Shown piece by piece: positions 33,283 to 35,742 of a DNA stretch of 35,742 nucleotides. A model generated the notes under the pieces. That model worked only from the letters and a program-made list of their open reading frames with translations. It made no database searches and had not been told where the DNA came from. How positions within the stretch are numbered: position 1 is the first letter of the stretch; each line of letters starts with the position of its first letter. Both the position numbers and the translations under genes were made by a program. Source of the DNA: Acetobacteraceae bacterium (GTDB lineage: Bacteria > Pseudomonadota > Alphaproteobacteria > Acetobacterales > Acetobacteraceae); NCBI GenBank assembly GCA_019241425.1, contig JAFAXA010000047.1, forward strand, positions 1 to 35,742, in the 5' to 3' direction.

Positions 33283-33777
33283 GTGCAACTGGAAGGCTCG
33301 TGCCATTGCGGGAAGGTGCGCTTTCGGCTCGCGAGCGCGCATCCCTACCCCTATCAGCGCTGCTACTGCTCGATCTGCCGCAAGACTCAAGGCGGCGGCG
33401 GGTACGCGATCAACCTGTCCGGAGACGCGAAGACGCTGCGCGTCACCGGCAAGCGGCATATCGCGATCTACCACGCCAAGCTGCGCGGCGGTCCCGGCGA
33501 GCGCGCACGAACCAGCACCGCCGAACGGCATTTCTGCTCCCTTTGCGGATCGGCGCTCTGGCTGTTCAGTCCGGAATGGCCGGATCTGGTTCACCCCTTC
33601 GCGTCCGCGATCGACACGCCGCTGCCGGTGCCGCCCGAGCACACGCATCTGATGCTGGCATTCAAGCCGTCCTGGGTGGAGGTTCGCGCGACCCGGGCGG
33701 ACACGCAGGCCGACACCTATCCGGAGGAATCGATCGCCGACTGGCACGAACGGCTGGGCCTCGCCGACCCCGGCTGA
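33283..33777 (+). CDS. GFA family (CENP-V/GFA zinc) protein
   Basis: A 164-residue protein with the GFA zinc fold. Cysteines fall in the standard pattern: Cys7/Cys9 (SCHCGKVRF), Cys27/29/32 (CYCSICRKTQG) and Cys85/88 (HFCSLCGSALW). The family was first described for glutathione-dependent formaldehyde activation, but most members have no proven activity. Lengths agree with the family. The start is GTG at 33283 with GAGGG six bases upstream. It follows the hypothetical gene by 28 bases, possibly in one unit. Confidence 0.85.
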   Translation: MQLEGSCHCGKVRFRLASAHPYPYQRCYCSICRKTQGGGGYAINLSGDAKTLRVTGKRHIAIYHAKLRGGPGERARTSTAERHFCSLCGSALWLFSPEWPDLVHPFASAIDTPLPVPPEHTHLMLAFKPSWVEVRATRADTQADTYPEESIADWHERLGLADPG

Positions 33778-33799
33778 AGCCCAGGGGGCACGGCCCGGC

Positions 33800-35742
33800 T
33801 CAAAACGGCTTCAGCAGCCGGTCGATGTAGTCGAGTTCCTGTTGCGGGCGGGCGCGGTCGGCGCCGCGGCGGCGCAACTCCTCCTGAATGGCGCGGCCGC
33901 GCTGCCGTTCCATCTCCTCCGGCACCTTCACATCGCTCCCCTCATCGGCGCCGGACGTGCCCTGCCCCACCTGCCGCCCCAGCGGATCGCGGCGGCCCTG
34001 GCGGCCGCGCTGGCCGGGGATGGTGCCCTGGCTGCCATCCTCGCCGTCACTGCGCCCGTCCTGCAACGAGAAGCCGGTGGTGCCGCCGGGGTCGCCGTCG
34101 TCCCCCTCCGCCTCGCCGGGCTGGCCCGGTCCGAACTGCTTGGCCATCGCCTCGGCCATCTGCTGGCCGCCCTTCTGCAACGCCTCGATCGCTCGCCCCT
34201 GGGCGCTGCCCGCCTGCTCGTCCTGGCCGTTCGCCAGCGCCTCTCCCGCCTCGCGCATCGCCGATTCGGCTTCCCCGAGGCTCGGCGGCACCTGCCCGGT
34301 CGCGTCCCCGAATTGCTGCATCAGTTCGCCCAAGGCACGCCGCAACGCTTGCTGGACCCGCCGGTCGGCCTCCCGCTGGGCAGCCGGATCGCCGCCATTG
34401 GCCTCGCGCCCGGCATTCGGCTTGGCCCGCGACGGCGGCGTCCGGCCGGCGGATGGCTGCTCCGCCCCGTTCTGGCGGCCCTGCGCGTGGTCGAGCAGCC
34501 CGCCCTCGCGCCCGACCATGTCCTGCAACGCGCTCTGCCCCTGCCGGGCCTTCTGGCGCTGCTCGGCGTTGCGGCGCTGCTCGCCGCCGCGCATCGGCCG
34601 GCCGTTGCGCAAGCGGTCCAGCATCTGCTCGAGTTCGGCCATGCGCCGCCGCGCCTCGTCGAGCTTGCCCGCGCGCGCGGCCTCGCGCGCCTCCTCGGCC
34701 ATCCGTTGCAGATCGCGGCTGCTGAGCTGCGGGGCGTTCGGGTCGTTCGGCGCCACCGCGTTCTCCCGCCGCGCTTGTTCGGCGAGCGCCTCCATGTGGC
34801 GCTGGATCGCGTCCTCCAATTGCTTCAAGCGCTCCTCGAGATCCTTGGACGCCTGATCGCTCGGCGACTGGGTGGCGCGGTCCATCGCCTCACGCACCGC
34901 CTCCCGCGCCCGTTCGAGCGCGCGCGCGGTCAGCTCGGCCGCGCCCTCCTCGAGATGCAGCGCGAGGTCCCACATCCGCGCCTGCGCCTCCGGCACCGCA
35001 TCGGCCCCGCGCTCCCGCACCAGCAGGGCCGAGATCGCGGCCAGGTTCAGGAAGGCGGCGGAATCGTCGCCGAGCAATTCGGGGTGCTGCAACAGGTCGT
35101 TGACGGCGCCAATCGCCGGGTCCCGATCATCCGGATCGAGGCTGAGGGACTTGCGGGCCGCGACCAGGGCGCGCGCCGCCGGGTTCTCGAACGGCCGCTC
35201 CGGGAGCGTGAAGCGGGCGTCCTCGCTGGTTGCCGTTTGCCCGGCGGCGTCCCGCGCCACCAGCCGCGCAGTCACCTCCAGCCCCGCCCAGGGGTGGGAG
35301 GTGAAGTCCTGCAGGCTGACCCCGTGCGCCTCGCGCGCCGCGGTCGCGGGAACCGGGATCGCGACGGTCAGCGGCGGCGCGTGGGGGCGCGCCTGCAGGC
35401 GCATCTCCGCTTGCAGCACGGTGACGCCGTAGTCGTCGCCGGCCCGCCAGGGCAGCCGTGTTTGCAGGGTGCGGGGCGCCCGCCCGGGCGGTTCGGCCCA
35501 GGCGACCACCGGCGGTCGGTCGGGAATGACCGTGAGCTGCCAGGAGGCAAGGGCGTGCCCCTGACGGCGCAGGTCCACGATCCCATCGGCGGCCAGATCG
35601 GTATCGGCCTGGAAGCTCAGGGCGTCGAGCTTGCGCAACGGGGACGGCTTGCCCGCGATCGCGAGGGTCGGCTCGCCCTCGCCGCCGGTGACGCTGATCG
35701 TGAGGTGGGAGCCGGCCGGCACCCGCGCCGCCCCGCCCTCGG
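33800..35742 (-). CDS. DUF4175/TIGR02302 family protein (partial, N-terminus off window)
   Basis: At least 646 C-terminal residues of a large alphaproteobacterial protein; the frame is open to the right edge. The N-terminal ~180 visible residues are beta-rich (HLTISVTGGEGEPTLAIAGK, RLPWRAGDDYGVTVLQAEMR), followed by the helix FENPAARALVAARKSLSLDP and then a long, charged coiled coil rich in Arg, Glu and Gln (EERLKQLEDAIQRHMEALAE) and a Gln/Gly-rich low-complexity stretch. The end (RPQQELDYIDRLLKPF) is the family's conserved terminus. TIGR02302 proteins have N-terminal membrane helices, expected off window. Function unknown; an envelope role is inferred from topology. Confidence 0.85.
   Translation of the reverse strand, partial: EGGAARVPAGSHLTISVTGGEGEPTLAIAGKPSPLRKLDALSFQADTDLAADGIVDLRRQGHALASWQLTVIPDRPPVVAWAEPPGRAPRTLQTRLPWRAGDDYGVTVLQAEMRLQARPHAPPLTVAIPVPATAAREAHGVSLQDFTSHPWAGLEVTARLVARDAAGQTATSEDARFTLPERPFENPAARALVAARKSLSLDPDDRDPAIGAVNDLLQHPELLGDDSAAFLNLAAISALLVRERGADAVPEAQARMWDLALHLEEGAAELTARALERAREAVREAMDRATQSPSDQASKDLEERLKQLEDAIQRHMEALAEQARRENAVAPNDPNAPQLSSRDLQRMAEEAREAARAGKLDEARRRMAELEQMLDRLRNGRPMRGGEQRRNAEQRQKARQGQSALQDMVGREGGLLDHAQGRQNGAEQPSAGRTPPSRAKPNAGREANGGDPAAQREADRRVQQALRRALGELMQQFGDATGQVPPSLGEAESAMREAGEALANGQDEQAGSAQGRAIEALQKGGQQMAEAMAKQFGPGQPGEAEGDDGDPGGTTGFSLQDGRSDGEDGSQGTIPGQRGRQGRRDPLGRQVGQGTSGADEGSDVKVPEEMERQRGRAIQEELRRRGADRARPQQELDYIDRLLKPF

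Noticed and set aside
1-35742. Search by eye for tRNA genes, CRISPR arrays, insertion sequences and prophage genes
   Set aside because: No cloverleaf with a TTCGA arm outside coding sequence, no regularly spaced repeats, and no transposase or phage motifs were found.

Overview
The window is GC-rich chromosomal DNA of an alphaproteobacterium, most likely Rhodospirillales in the broad sense (Acetobacteraceae-like). The placement rests on families largely confined to or typical of that class: the flagellin regulator FlbT, a DUF2842 membrane protein, a DUF1194 protein, the TIGR02302/DUF4175 protein, and the anmK/tyrS divergent pair. Genes are densely packed, use GTG and TTG starts freely, and often overlap by 4 to 11 bases. 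I saw no tRNA, rRNA, insertion sequence or CRISPR array. Most of the window is ordinary housekeeping and accessory metabolism.

Layout. 1-3.1 kb: the start of a 3-hydroxyisobutyrate-dehydrogenase-like gene (runs off the left edge), a small basic DUF6496 protein, and a copC-copD copper pair. 3.2-6.7 kb: an SDR protein with a degenerate active site, an orphan family 5 substrate-binding protein and mobA on the plus strand, meeting mobB tail to tail. 6.7-11 kb (minus): a LutA/GlcF-like cysteine-rich protein, folE, apaG and a hybrid histidine kinase. 11-15.3 kb (minus): two glycosyltransferases, a ROK sugar kinase and an EcsC-family protein, probably one surface-polysaccharide unit. 15.4-19.5 kb (plus): an ArgE-like deacetylase, an aspartoacylase-family protein, a DUF1194 protein and a glutathionyl-hydroquinone reductase. 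19.5-23.5 kb: a DUF2842 membrane protein, apt, flbT, a collapsed flagellin reading frame, an SGNH hydrolase and a YdcF-like protein. 23.5-28.2 kb: an MfnB-like/FolB-like fusion, divergent from a complete PaoABC (YagTSR)-type molybdenum hydroxylase operon. 28.2-35.7 kb: a quinone-reductase-like MDR protein, anmK/tyrS, a CbbY-like phosphatase, a hypothetical gene, a GFA-family zinc protein and the C-terminal part of a DUF4175/TIGR02302 protein.

How the genes connect. mobA and mobB make the dinucleotide form of molybdenum cofactor, and a molybdoenzyme (paoABC) lies about 18 kb away, although its dedicated XdhC/PaoD-type maturation factor is not here. The two most unusual loci are: (1) at 21.2-21.6 kb, a 133-residue frame carrying both flagellin terminal segments with almost nothing between them, directly upstream of flbT and with no flaF; and (2) at 23.45-24.27 kb, a protein joining a lysine-depleted MfnB-like domain to only the second half of a dihydroneopterin-aldolase fold. 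Both are read by eye from motifs, without database searches.
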